Source: Dongia_A sp035274225 (lineage in GTDB: Bacteria; Pseudomonadota; Alphaproteobacteria; Dongiales; Dongiaceae). Taken from it: a DNA stretch of 9,019 bases. Numbering within the stretch: the first letter of the stretch is position 1; each line of letters opens with the position of its first letter. Below the pieces are notes generated by a model. It was not told the DNA's origin, did no database searches, and saw only the letters and a list, made by a program, of their open reading frames with translations. A program made the translations under genes and the position numbers. Location of the stretch: assembly GCA_035274225.1 (NCBI GenBank), contig DATEOK010000508.1, positions 1 to 9,019 of the forward strand, read 5' to 3'. Positions 1-7,177 of the stretch are shown here, piece after piece.

Positions 1-921
1 CTGCGCCTTGACCACGGAGGAGATCGGCGCGCCCTCCCACTTGGCGTGCACCAGCAGGTCCTGCGAGCGCGCCATTGCCCGGAGGCGCGCCTCCACCTCT
101 TCGACCAGTTTCTCCGGCCGGGCGTTCTTCGCGGTCTCGCGGATCACCGCCGCGATCACGGCATACTGGTTCTTCACCCGGTGCGTCACCTCGCGCAGCA
201 GCAGCGCGATGCGCATCTCGTTCTCCTTGCGCGCGGTGATGTCCTGCGTCACGCCGGTGACGCGGCGCTCCGCCTCGTCGACCACCGTGCGATAGGTCTG
301 CAGCCACACCGTTCTGCCGTCCGGCCGGTGGAAGCGGAACTCGTCGACCGGCGCCGGCGGCTCCTCGCCCGCCAGCGCGCTGCGCAGCCGCGACATGCGG
401 GGCAGATCGTCGGGATGGATGTGGGCGAGATAGGTGTCGAGCGCCGGCGGCGTGCGCGGATCCAGGCCGGTGACGTCGTAGAAGGTGCGGTCCCAGCGCA
501 CCTCCGGGCCGATCCATTCCCACGTGCCGGCATTGGCGGCGCGCAGCGCCAGGTTCAGCCGCTCGCGCTCCGCCCGCAGGCGGCCGAGGGCGGTGTCCAG
601 CAGATCGACGATAAAGATGATCAGCCCGCCGGTCGCCAGGTAGCCGGCAATCATGCCCCAGCCCCAGGCACTGCCCGGCAGGGCGAAGCGTGGCTCCAGG
701 AAGAACGGCGCCGCCACGCCGGTCGCCGCCAGCGCCGCCAGCCCGGCAATACGCCCGCCGACAAAGGCGCTGAGCAGCACCGCCGGAAAAAAGGTCAGAA
801 AGGGTGGCAGCTCCGGCAACAGTTGGCGGAGACCGAGCGCCGCCGCCACCAGCACGGCTGCGCTGATGAGGCCGAGCGCGCGCTGCTGGCGCAGCCGCGG
901 CAGGTGCCGTTCGATCCACAT
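1..921 (-). CDS. Membrane-anchored PAS-domain HWE-family sensor histidine kinase (C-terminus beyond window)
   Basis: The reverse strand is open for 307 codons from the ATG at 919-921 to the window edge, so the C-terminal ATPase domain is missing. Residues about 16-107 form about four hydrophobic segments, resembling a DUF4118-like membrane sensor module. A PAS/PAC domain follows at about 120-232 (GTWEW, HIHPDDLPRM, FHRPDGRTVWL, VTGVTQDITARK). The dimerisation and phosphoacceptor region has His247 in EVTHRVKNQYAV, then ARLRAMARSQDLL, typical of HWE/HisKA_2 kinases. Such kinases autophosphorylate on this His and pass phosphate to a response regulator, often one in general stress or light signalling. 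No cognate regulator is visible here. The start is supported by GGAG five to six bases upstream. The long plus-strand open frame over the same DNA is a shadow. The signal sensed is unknown. Confidence 0.9.
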   Translation of the reverse strand, partial: MWIERHLPRLRQQRALGLISAAVLVAAALGLRQLLPELPPFLTFFPAVLLSAFVGGRIAGLAALAATGVAAPFFLEPRFALPGSAWGWGMIAGYLATGGLIIFIVDLLDTALGRLRAERERLNLALRAANAGTWEWIGPEVRWDRTFYDVTGLDPRTPPALDTYLAHIHPDDLPRMSRLRSALAGEEPPAPVDEFRFHRPDGRTVWLQTYRTVVDEAERRVTGVTQDITARKENEMRIALLLREVTHRVKNQYAVIAAVIRETAKNARPEKLVEEVEARLRAMARSQDLLVHAKWEGAPISSVVKAQ

Positions 922-1097
922 GGCTCCATCCCCGTCCGGACGACGGAATGCTAAGGCCGGCACGCGGCCCGCGCAAATATTCTGCACGGCGGCGAGACCA
1001 CGGCGCCTGACCTGGAGATAGTTGCGTTTCAACGGACTTGAAGCCGTCGGCAATCCCGCGTCATGCTGGCGGCGACATACATTCGAAAGGTCCGGAT

Positions 1098-1454
1098 ATG
1101 CCGTATGCGCTTTCCTGCCATTGCGGCGCGATCAAGCTGGAGGTGGATGCCGAGCTCTCCGGCCTCGTCGAGTGCAACTGCTCGACCTGCGCGCGTCACG
1201 GCATCCTGCACTGGAAGGTGCCGGTCGAGGCGGTGCGCCTCGTCACGCAGAAGACCGCGCTCACCAGCTATCTGTGGCGCGATGCCGACGGCGGCACGCA
1301 ATTCTGCCCGACCTGCGGCACGGCGATGATGCGCACCGGCTATCGCGACCGCATCTCGGTCAACGCGCGCTGCATCGAAGGCATCGATGTGTTCATGCTC
1401 GAGACAACGCGGTATGACGGCCGCACCCTGATGCCGCCCGGGCCATCCTCATAG
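1098..1454 (+). CDS. GFA-family (Mss4-like) zinc-binding protein
   Basis: This 118-residue protein has the full cysteine pattern of the GFA/CENP-V family: Cys7 and Cys9 (SCHCGAIKLEV), Cys26, Cys28 and Cys31 (ECNCSTCARHG), and Cys70 and Cys73 (FCPTCGTAMM). Length and order match single-domain members, which bind structural and catalytic zinc in an Mss4-like fold. The founding member was described as condensing formaldehyde with glutathione, but many relatives have no proven activity, so the substrate is not assigned. The ATG at 1098 is preferred over the in-frame ATG at 1038 because AAAGG lies seven bases upstream and the family begins just before the first CxC. It is divergent from the kinase gene with a 176-bp spacer in which I see no convincing promoter. 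It converges on the DUF1127 gene with 19 bp between stops. Confidence 0.9.
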   Translation: MPYALSCHCGAIKLEVDAELSGLVECNCSTCARHGILHWKVPVEAVRLVTQKTALTSYLWRDADGGTQFCPTCGTAMMRTGYRDRISVNARCIEGIDVFMLETTRYDGRTLMPPGPSS

Positions 1455-1473
1455 CGTTCCCGGCCTTGTAAGG

Positions 1474-1680
1474 TCAGCCGCGGTAGAGCCTATCGGTCAC
1501 GCGCCGCTCGGGAGCCCAGCGCGAAAAGCCGATATCCCTGAGCATGTGACCGCTGAGGCGATCGACGTCGCGCCGTCGCTGGCGCGCCACCAGGCGCTTG
1601 CGCCAGACGGCGAGCGCAAGCAACAGGCGCAGCCACGCACCGGTATTCGGCCGTACTTGCGCGATGGAGACCTTGATCAT
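1474..1680 (-). CDS. DUF1127 small basic protein (first copy)
   Basis: This 68-residue, arginine-rich protein has a hydrophobic N-terminal half (WLRLLLALAVW, about residues 16-26). Its C-terminal half carries the DUF1127 (YjiS-like) signature RLSGHMLRDIGFSRW at about 41-55. DUF1127 proteins are common in alphaproteobacteria. A few have been linked to RNA or small-RNA turnover and to phosphate or carbon metabolism, but most have no known role. The ATG at 1678-1680 overlaps the stop of the upstream acetyltransferase gene in an ATGA arrangement, indicating translational coupling and co-transcription. It is the last gene of the DUF4242-GNAT-DUF1127 cluster. A longer in-frame reading up to 2112 only covers the acetyltransferase gene in the wrong frame. 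Confidence 0.85.
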   Translation of the reverse strand: MIKVSIAQVRPNTGAWLRLLLALAVWRKRLVARQRRRDVDRLSGHMLRDIGFSRWAPERRVTDRLYRG

Positions 1681-2186
1681 CGCAGCACCAGTTCGAAAAA
1701 GACCAGCCAGTCCTTCAGGTCGTCGGTCATCGCGTAATAGGGCGCGATGCGTCCGAACCCCATGCTTTCGTAGAGCCGCATGGCTTCGCTCTGGCGCCGG
1801 CTGGTGTCGAGGCGCATGGCGCGATAACCGGCCTCCTTCGCCTCTGCGACGATCCGGTCCGCGAGCGCGCGGCCGATGCCCTGACCGCGGAACGCGTCGG
1901 GCACGAACATCCGCTTCATCTCGCAGAAGCCGTCCTTGAGATCGCGCAACGCGACGCACCCCGCCGGCTTGCCGTCGACATAGGCCACCAGCAGGCGCCC
2001 GTGCGGCCTGGCGTACTTGCCGGGCAGGCCGGCGAGCTCTTCGTCGAAAGCGCGCTGGTCGAAGTAGCGTTCGATCAGGTCGATGTCTTCGACATGCCGC
2101 TCGCGATGCCACGCCAGGAAGGCGCGCATCAGCGAACGGGCGTCGTCCAGCTCGGCCGGGCGAGCCGGTTCAAGAATCAAGGCCAT
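1677..2186 (-). CDS. GNAT-family N-acetyltransferase
   Basis: This 169-residue protein has a GNAT fold signature. The acetyl-CoA pyrophosphate-binding motif A is FRGQGIGRALAD (about residues 99-110), preceded by the beta-strand segment EMKRMFVPDAF. Motif B follows as SEAMRLYESMGFGRI (about 133-147), whose Tyr139 sits where the usual catalytic tyrosine lies. It should transfer an acetyl group from acetyl-CoA to an amine, but the acceptor cannot be read from sequence. The start at 2186 is chosen because GGAG stands nine bases upstream and the protein then begins ALILEPARPAEL, normal for the family. An alternative ATG at 2222 would add 12 residues and share one base with the stop of the DUF4242 gene (TGATG), but it has no clear ribosome site. 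Its 3' end overlaps the DUF1127 start by 4 nt. Confidence 0.88.
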   Translation of the reverse strand: MALILEPARPAELDDARSLMRAFLAWHRERHVEDIDLIERYFDQRAFDEELAGLPGKYARPHGRLLVAYVDGKPAGCVALRDLKDGFCEMKRMFVPDAFRGQGIGRALADRIVAEAKEAGYRAMRLDTSRRQSEAMRLYESMGFGRIAPYYAMTDDLKDWLVFFELVLR

Positions 2187-2221
2187 GGAATTTCGCTCCG
2201 GCCGAACTGGACGCGCCCGCA

Positions 2222-2497
2222 TCAGCGATAGAAATACGGGTCCAGCACCCGTACCTCCGTGATCTTGCCGACCGGCAGGCTGTTCTTGGCGCCGACCCGG
2301 CGGATCGCCTCGGGATTGGGCGCATCATAGACGCAAAAGGTGCGCTTGTTGTTGTCGGTGCTGACATAGGTATGGACCCAGGTCACGCCGTCCGCCAGAT
2401 TGGTCGCGATGACGCCGGCCATGGCCTTGGCGCCCTCGGCATCGACCGGGACATGCAGCCCGTCCGGGAAGTCGCGTTCCACCACATATCGAGGCAT
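2222..2497 (-). CDS. DUF4242 family small protein
   Basis: This 91-residue protein runs from MPRYVVERDFPDGL to RVLDPYFYR and matches the layout of DUF4242 proteins: a short beta-rich start, the segment VTWVHTYVSTDNNKRTFCVYDAP at about 38-60, then a helix containing PEAIRRVGAKNSLPVGKITEV. One studied family member in Streptomyces was described as a nickel-binding ferredoxin-like-fold protein, but the biological role of the family is unsettled. The candidate metal ligands here (His14, His42, Cys55) have not been tested. AGGG lies about eight to nine bases upstream of the ATG. It is the first gene of a same-strand cluster with the acetyltransferase and a DUF1127 gene. Its upstream neighbour on the same strand is the ATPase-LuxR regulator, across a 215-bp spacer holding G/C hairpins. 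Confidence 0.82.
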   Translation of the reverse strand: MPRYVVERDFPDGLHVPVDAEGAKAMAGVIATNLADGVTWVHTYVSTDNNKRTFCVYDAPNPEAIRRVGAKNSLPVGKITEVRVLDPYFYR

Positions 2498-2513
2498 TTC
2501 TCACACCCTGCAA

Positions 2514-2580
2514 AGGTTTCCGGGGGATTCCGGTGATCGGAAAGCTAGTCCCGGGGAACCAGGGTGAAATCGGGAAACCT
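2514..2580. repeat. 8-bp inverted repeat flanking the DUF4242 leader
   Basis: AGGTTTCC at 2514-2521 is perfectly complementary to GGAAACCT at 2573-2580, with 51 bp between the arms. The left arm lies 16 bp upstream of the DUF4242 start codon, and the right arm is about 20 bp from the G/C hairpin block. It could be an extension of the repeat element or a leader structure. An 8-bp match at this distance can also occur by chance. Confidence 0.3.
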
Positions 2581-2600
2581 CCCTATTTTTTGCCGATCCT

Positions 2601-2703
2601 CCCTCCCCCAGCATGGGGGAGGGTTGGGTGGGGGAAGCGAGCGAAGGTTGCCGAGCATCTAGCCGCGGCTTCCCCCTCCCTGCCTCCCCCAGTTTGGGGG
2701 AGG
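2601..2703. repeat. Pair of nested G/C-rich palindromes (REP/RIME-like element)
   Basis: Two near-identical hairpins face each other. The first has a 10-bp perfect stem, CCCTCCCCCA at 2601-2610 and TGGGGGAGGG at 2614-2623, around a GCA loop. The second has a 9-bp perfect stem, CCTCCCCCA at 2683-2691 and TGGGGGAGG at 2695-2703, around a GTT loop. The inner flanks GGGGGAAGC (about 2630-2638) and GCTTCCCCC (about 2668-2676) are also complementary, so the whole block can fold as a large cruciform-like structure. Such paired units are typical of REP/RIME-type intergenic repeats in proteobacteria. No T-tract follows on either strand, so a classical intrinsic terminator is not supported, though mRNA 3'-end stabilisation for the regulator is possible. 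Confidence 0.8.
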
Positions 2704-2712
2704 TGCGCTTCG

Positions 2713-5313
2713 CTATTTGCCGCGGGGGACCAGCCCCAGCCGGCTGGCCGCCGCCGCGGCTTCCCCGCGCGAGCGCACCGCGAGTTTGCCGAGGATGGCG
2801 GAGACGTGGTGGTCGACGGTCTTCTCCGACACGAACAGCCGGCGCGCGATCTCGGCATTGCGGCAGCCTTCGGTCAGCAGCTCCAGCACCTTGAGCTCGC
2901 GATTGGTCAGCCCTTGCGGATTCTTGCGCGTGCGCTCTTGCGGCCCGCGCGCAACGCTGCGCACGCCGCTTGCCCGCAACTTGCGCCGCACGTTTGCTGC
3001 CATCGGCGCCGCGCCCAACCGCTCGAAGATCGCCAGCGCCTGCCGCAGTCCCGCCTCGTCGTCGCCGTCGGCGAGCGCGGCCGCCTGCTCGTACGGACAA
3101 CCGAGCGCCTGCCACGCCGCGGCCGCCGCGCGCCACTTGCCGGCGACCTGCAGCGCGAACGGCTTGGCGAGCCGGCCCGGCGCCGCGATCTTCTCGCCGC
3201 AGCGCAAAAGCCAGAGGGCCAGGCTGCCGGCCATCCAGGGATCGGTCCCCTTCCGCGCCGTGGCCTCGGTGGCGCGGATGTCCGCCGTCATCGCTGCGAG
3301 ATCGCCGCGCAGCCAGGCCGCCTCCGCCCGTGCCGCGACGGCAAAGCCGATGCGCTGCAGTTCGCCGGTCGGCCGCGCAAGCTCCAGGGCCTCGTTGAGC
3401 GGTGTCTCTGCGCCGGGATCGCCGCGCCGCGCGCGCACCAGGCCCAGCACCACCAGCGCCGTGATCTTGCTGACCGGCGCCACGCGCGGGTGCCGGATGA
3501 TCGCCTCGGCATCCTCCGCCGCACTCATCCAGTCGCCTTGCGCGAGATGCACCGCCGCGCGGAACGGGATCATGTAGCGCACCCAGGCGTCAAGGTCGCG
3601 CGCCTCGCAATAGGCGATGCCGTCCGTGAGATAGCGGCTTGCGCGCGGCAGGTCGTAGTGCCGCGTGAGGCTGCTGGCCAAGTTAGTGTAGGCGCGCGCC
3701 GCGTGCTCCTCGTAGCCGCCGTCGAGCGCCAGCGCCAACGCGCGCTCGACCTCGGCCTCTCCGGCCTGGTCCGCCAGCATGCGCGCGCTGCCGACATTGT
3801 TGAGCGCATGGCTCAAGATCTCGCGATCGTCGAGTTGCGTCGCCAATGCGATGGCCTTCTCGCCCCATCGCAGTGCTTCGGCCAGGTCATCCGCCAACAT
3901 GCCGAGCTGGGCGCGGTTGCTGTAGGCCATGGCGAGCTCCCGCCCCGGCGGCAACGGCTCCAGGATCGCCACCGCCTCGCCGGCGTAGCGGTCGGCAACC
4001 GCCTTGTCGCCGCGGAACCAGGAGAGGCGTGACAGCCAGCGTGCACTGTCGCCTTCCTTGAGTCGGTTTCCCGCCGCGCGCCACAGCGCCAGTGCATCCT
4101 CCCGCGCCTTGATCGCCTCCGCCGTCTGGTCGGTGAGGTAGCATTCGTACGACAGCAGCTCGCCGATCCGCGCGCGTTCCTCGCCCGGCAAGGCCGAGGC
4201 GTGGCGCAGCGCGGTCGCGTAGTGCGCAGCCGCCTCGCGATGCGACCGCAGCGTGGCCGCCTGCTCGGCCGCGCGCGGGGCAAAACGCAGCACCGCCTTG
4301 CTGTCTCCCGCCAGGTCGGCGTGATGCACCAGCCGCGCGATCGGGATCTCCGCCGTATCGTGCGCGCGCAGGGCTTCGAGGATGCGCGTGTGTAAAGCCT
4401 GGCGCTGCGGCAGCGGCTGCTCCTCCTCGACCGCACGGCGCGCCAGCTCGTGGCGGAACGCGAGCGATCCGTCGTCGAGCGCGATCATCCCGGCGCCGAG
4501 GCAGTCCTGGATTGCAGCATTGTTTCCGGGCGCGACCGCGTCCAGCAGCCAGCGCTCGATCTTGCCGGGCACCAGCGCAACGGCGTCGGCGATCGCGCGC
4601 GCCGTGTCCGACAGCCGCGCCATGCGTGCGATCACCGCGTCGCGCACTGTCGCCGGCACCGTGCGCTCCGCGCCCGCCAGCGCTTCGGTCACGAAGAACG
4701 GGTTGCCGCCGGTGATCGCGAAGAGATCGCCGGAATCACGCTCCGCCTCCTCCGCCAAAGAGATGACCGCCTGCTCGCTGAGCGGCGAAAGGTGCAGCCG
4801 GCGCACCGACGCGGTCGGCAGGTCGCCGATCACCGAGCGCAGGCCGTGCCGGGCGCCGAGCTCGTCGTCGCGGTAGGTCACGACCAGCATGATGCCGAGG
4901 TCGCGCAGCCGGCGACCGACGAACTTCAGCAGGTCGAGCGTGGCTTCGTCCGCCCAATGCACGTCTTCGATGATGAGGAGCGTCGGCGCCGCGAGGCCCG
5001 CCAGCTGATCGATGGTGAGGGCGAACAAGGTCTCGCGCCGGGTGGCGGCGTCGAGCTGGCCGAGCAGCGGCCCGCCGAGCTGGCGCGCGATGTCGTAGAG
5101 CGGCGCCAGCGGATGCGGCGTGAACAACGCCTCGCAGCCGCCCCACAGCACCCGCTTGGCCCGCCCCTGCTTCTGGGTGAACTGGCGCAGCAGCGCGGTC
5201 TTGCCGATCCCCGCCTCGCCGAACACCAGCACGACGCAGCCCTGCCCGGCCGCGACGCCGTCCAGCCAGGAGCCCAAGGCTTCCAGATCGTGATCTCGCT
5301 CGAGCAGGCGCAT
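2713..5313 (-). CDS. Large ATP-binding LuxR-family transcriptional regulator (LAL/MalT-like)
   Basis: This 866-residue protein has three parts. The N-terminal AAA_16-type STAND ATPase has Walker A GEAGIGKTALL (residues 32-42), Walker B LLIIEDVHWAD (112-122) and the following strand VVTYRDDEL (144-152). The middle, about 330-740, is alanine-rich helical sequence with repeated A/L/Y spacing expected of TPR-like repeats. The end (802-866) is a LuxR/GerE helix-turn-helix: LTNRELKVLELLTEG, NAEIARRLFVSEKTVDHHV, then ILGKLAVRSRGEAA. Such regulators bind an inducer or partner protein through the repeats, use ATP to switch or oligomerise, and bind DNA with the C-terminus. The inducer is unknown. The start at 5313 begins MRLLERDHDLEAL, normal for the family, with a weak GGGGG site upstream. 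It is divergent from comM and is followed on its own strand by the DUF4242-GNAT-DUF1127 cluster. Confidence 0.93.
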   Translation of the reverse strand: MRLLERDHDLEALGSWLDGVAAGQGCVVLVFGEAGIGKTALLRQFTQKQGRAKRVLWGGCEALFTPHPLAPLYDIARQLGGPLLGQLDAATRRETLFALTIDQLAGLAAPTLLIIEDVHWADEATLDLLKFVGRRLRDLGIMLVVTYRDDELGARHGLRSVIGDLPTASVRRLHLSPLSEQAVISLAEEAERDSGDLFAITGGNPFFVTEALAGAERTVPATVRDAVIARMARLSDTARAIADAVALVPGKIERWLLDAVAPGNNAAIQDCLGAGMIALDDGSLAFRHELARRAVEEEQPLPQRQALHTRILEALRAHDTAEIPIARLVHHADLAGDSKAVLRFAPRAAEQAATLRSHREAAAHYATALRHASALPGEERARIGELLSYECYLTDQTAEAIKAREDALALWRAAGNRLKEGDSARWLSRLSWFRGDKAVADRYAGEAVAILEPLPPGRELAMAYSNRAQLGMLADDLAEALRWGEKAIALATQLDDREILSHALNNVGSARMLADQAGEAEVERALALALDGGYEEHAARAYTNLASSLTRHYDLPRASRYLTDGIAYCEARDLDAWVRYMIPFRAAVHLAQGDWMSAAEDAEAIIRHPRVAPVSKITALVVLGLVRARRGDPGAETPLNEALELARPTGELQRIGFAVAARAEAAWLRGDLAAMTADIRATEATARKGTDPWMAGSLALWLLRCGEKIAAPGRLAKPFALQVAGKWRAAAAAWQALGCPYEQAAALADGDDEAGLRQALAIFERLGAAPMAANVRRKLRASGVRSVARGPQERTRKNPQGLTNRELKVLELLTEGCRNAEIARRLFVSEKTVDHHVSAILGKLAVRSRGEAAAAASRLGLVPRGK

Positions 5314-5349
5314 TGCGGAACCCCCGAGCCCACTCTATTGCGCGGCGGA

Positions 5350-5355
5350 TGTATA
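5350..5355 (-). promoter_or_regulatory. Weak candidate -10 box for the ATPase-LuxR regulator
   Basis: Read on the minus strand, TATACA stands 36 bp before the regulator's ATG and matches four of six positions of the sigma-70 -10 consensus. No good -35 is found at 16-18 bp spacing (best ATGCAA). This is a tentative call only. Confidence 0.25.
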
Positions 5356-5400
5356 GGCGAGCGCCGCCGCCTTTGCATCAGGAATCCGCGGCGAGCCGAT

Positions 5401-5440
5401 TGCCACCTTGGGTTGTTGAACCCAACCAGCGCGCGTGGCA
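5401..5440. promoter_or_regulatory. Nested dyad symmetry (candidate operator) between the regulator and comM
   Basis: TTGGGTT at 5408-5414 and AACCCAA at 5419-5425 form a perfect 7-bp inverted repeat around GTTG. It is enclosed by TGCCA (5401-5405) and TGGCA (5436-5440). The dyad lies in the 167-bp divergent spacer, 95 bp from the regulator start and 56 bp from the comM start. It overlaps the candidate comM -35 box. The size and symmetry suit a dimeric regulator, but which protein binds is not shown. It could also be an RNA hairpin in a comM leader if transcription starts further upstream. Confidence 0.45.
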
Positions 5441-5444
5441 TCAT
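5416..5444 (+). promoter_or_regulatory. Candidate sigma-70-like promoter for comM
   Basis: TTGAAC (5416-5421) and CATCAT (5439-5444) are separated by 17 bp. Each matches four of six consensus positions, and the -10 box lies 36 bp before the comM ATG. The -35 box falls inside the right half of the TTGGGTT/AACCCAA dyad, so a protein on the dyad would block it. The match is moderate and alphaproteobacterial promoters are poorly conserved. Confidence 0.35.
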
Positions 5445-5480
5445 CGCCGCGGCTTTCACTTGGGGAATCGCTTCGCACTC

Positions 5481-6989
5481 ATGGCCGCGCGCGTCCGCAC
5501 CGTAGCGTTCCAGGGCGTCGACGTGCTCGGCGTCGACGTCCAGGTGCAGATGGCGGGCGGCGCGCCGGCCTTCGCGATCGTCGGCCTGCCCGACAAGCAG
5601 GTGGCGGAGAGCAAGGAGCGGGTGCGCGGCGCGCTGACCGCGATCGGCCTCGGCCTGCCGGGCAAGCGCATCATCGTCAACCTGGCGCCCGCCGACCTTG
5701 CCAAGGAAGGCACGCATTTCGACCTGCCGATCGCCCTTGCCATGCTGATCGCGCTCGGCGCGCTGTCGCCCGACGATGTCGCGCAGCATGTGTGCCTGGG
5801 CGAGCTTGGGCTCGACGGCTCGATCGCACCGGTCGCCGGGGTGCTGCCGGCGGCGATGTTCGCCGCGCGCCAGGGCCAAGGGCTCATCTGCCCCAAGCCG
5901 CAGGGCGGCGAAGCGGCCTGGGCGGGCGAGATCGACGTGCTGGCGCCCGATCACCTGATCCAGCTCATCAACCACTGCAAGGGCCGCCAGATCCTCAGCC
6001 CGCCCAAGCCGCAGCTGGCGGAGGAGGACGCGCGCTATCCCGACCTCAAGGACATCAAGGGCCAGGAGAGCGCCAAGCGCGCGCTGGAGATCGCCGCCGC
6101 CGGCGCGCACAATCTGCTGATGCTGGGCCCGCCCGGCTCCGGCAAGTCGATGCTGGCCGCGCGCCTTCCCGGCTTGCTGCCGCCGCTCGACCCCGCCGAG
6201 GCGCTGGAAACCAGCATGATCCATTCCCTGGCCGGCAACCTGCAGGATGGCAAGCTGAAGCGCCGCCGCCCGTTCCGCGACCCGCACCACTCGGCTTCGC
6301 TGCCCGCCCTGGTCGGCGGCGGTACTCGCGCCAAGCCCGGCGAGATCTCGCTCGCGCATCTCGGCGTGCTGTTCCTAGACGAGCTGCCGGAATTCCAGCG
6401 CGCCACCCTCGAAGCCTTGCGCCAGCCGATGGAATCGGGCCGCGTCTCGATCGCCCGCGCCAACGCCCACGTCACCTACCCGGCGCGCGTGCAGCTGGTG
6501 GCCGCGATGAACCCCTGCCCGTGCGGCCATCTCGATGACCCGCAGCAGGCCTGCGGGCGCGCGCCCAAATGCGCGCAGGACTACCAGGGAAAGATCTCCG
6601 GCCCACTGTTCGACCGCATCGACCTCCACATCGACGTGCCGACCGTGAGCGCCGCTGACCTCACGCTGCCGCCGCCGGCCGAAGGCAGCGCGCAAGTCGC
6701 CGCCCGCGTCGCCAAGGCCCGCGCCATCCAGGCCGAGCGCTACAAGGGCATGCGCATCCGCACCAACGCCGAAGCCGACGGCGAACTGCTGGAACAGATC
6801 GCGCCGCTGGATGAGCCAAGCCGCAAGCTGATCACGCAAGCGATCGAGCGCTTCCGCCTCTCAGCGCGCGGCTTCCACCGCGTGCTCCGCGTCGCGAGAA
6901 CTCTCGCCGATCTCGAAGGCGGCGGCGCGGTGAAGCAGATCCACGTGGCGGAGGCGCTGACGTATAGGCGGGTGCTGCCGGGACGTTAG
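5481..6989 (+). CDS. comM: ComM/YifB family Mg-chelatase-like AAA+ ATPase
   Basis: This 502-residue protein is close to the usual 500-510 of the family. The N-terminal ChlI/Lon-like domain covers about 1-170 (VDVQVQMAGGAPAFAIVGLPD, then KRIIVNLAPADLAKEGTHFDLPIAL). The AAA+ core has Walker A GPPGSGKS (216-223), Walker B VLFLDELPEF (296-305), the DPHHSAS segment (267-273), and the cysteine cluster MNPCPCGH with Cys346, Cys348, Cys358 and Cys364. The C-terminal Mg_chelatase_C region ends FRLSARGFHRVLRVARTLADL. In naturally competent bacteria ComM is a hexameric helicase that promotes branch migration during recombination of incoming DNA. Homologues are widespread in other species. The in-frame ATG at 5313 is rejected because its extra 56 residues are not family-like. 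The site upstream of 5481 is weak. Confidence 0.96.
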   Translation: MAARVRTVAFQGVDVLGVDVQVQMAGGAPAFAIVGLPDKQVAESKERVRGALTAIGLGLPGKRIIVNLAPADLAKEGTHFDLPIALAMLIALGALSPDDVAQHVCLGELGLDGSIAPVAGVLPAAMFAARQGQGLICPKPQGGEAAWAGEIDVLAPDHLIQLINHCKGRQILSPPKPQLAEEDARYPDLKDIKGQESAKRALEIAAAGAHNLLMLGPPGSGKSMLAARLPGLLPPLDPAEALETSMIHSLAGNLQDGKLKRRRPFRDPHHSASLPALVGGGTRAKPGEISLAHLGVLFLDELPEFQRATLEALRQPMESGRVSIARANAHVTYPARVQLVAAMNPCPCGHLDDPQQACGRAPKCAQDYQGKISGPLFDRIDLHIDVPTVSAADLTLPPPAEGSAQVAARVAKARAIQAERYKGMRIRTNAEADGELLEQIAPLDEPSRKLITQAIERFRLSARGFHRVLRVARTLADLEGGGAVKQIHVAEALTYRRVLPGR

Positions 6990-7122
6990 CTACGTCGCGA
7001 TGACGGCGACACCAACCAGATTGCTTGCGGGTGAGTATCGAAGCATCAGGACGGAGCATTCTGCCATTGCACAGCCCGGGCAGGACAATAGCTATACCTT
7101 TGGTCGTTGCCCGATGGCCGCA

Positions 7123-7152
7123 TTGACCCGCGCCGAGAAACGGCGAGACTAT
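7123..7152 (+). promoter_or_regulatory. Weak candidate promoter for the lipoprotein gene
   Basis: TTGACC (7123-7128, five of six consensus bases) is followed after 18 bp by GACTAT (7147-7152, three of six). The -10 box lies 25 bp before the lipoprotein ATG. The -35 box is good, but the -10 box is poor. The rest of the 188-bp spacer after comM shows no clear terminator. Confidence 0.3.
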
Positions 7153-7177
7153 TCCAGTCGCGGCGCAGGAGGTGATG

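Noticed and set aside
46..954. Long plus-strand open frame of 302 codons
   Set aside because: It is antisense to a clear PAS/HWE kinase gene, rich in Arg/Gln/His and with no domain logic. It reflects high-GC codon bias on the opposite strand.
2601..2703. Intrinsic terminator or MITE
   Set aside because: The stems are strong but no T-tract follows on either strand, and I see no target-site duplication or terminal inverted repeat typical of a MITE.
2533..4032. Plus-strand open frame of 499 codons beginning in the repeat element
   Set aside because: It runs antisense to the ATPase-LuxR gene, and its start translates the G/C repeat into PPPAWGR-type sequence, a common spurious product.
5313..5480. 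56-residue N-terminal extension of comM
   Set aside because: The extension is translated promoter DNA, overlaps the regulator start, and is absent from the family, which begins close to MAARVRTVAFQG.
4450..5505. Plus-strand open frame of 351 codons
   Set aside because: It is antisense to the regulator's ATPase domain, whose Walker motifs are intact in the other strand.
4926..6359. Minus-strand open frame of 477 codons
   Set aside because: It spans antisense comM, the divergent promoter region and an out-of-frame part of the regulator, which cannot be one real gene.
7067..7098. TTGCAC ... TATACC as the lipoprotein promoter
   Set aside because: The spacing is about 20 bp and the -10 box lacks the final T. 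The TTGACC-18-GACTAT pair nearer the gene is somewhat better.
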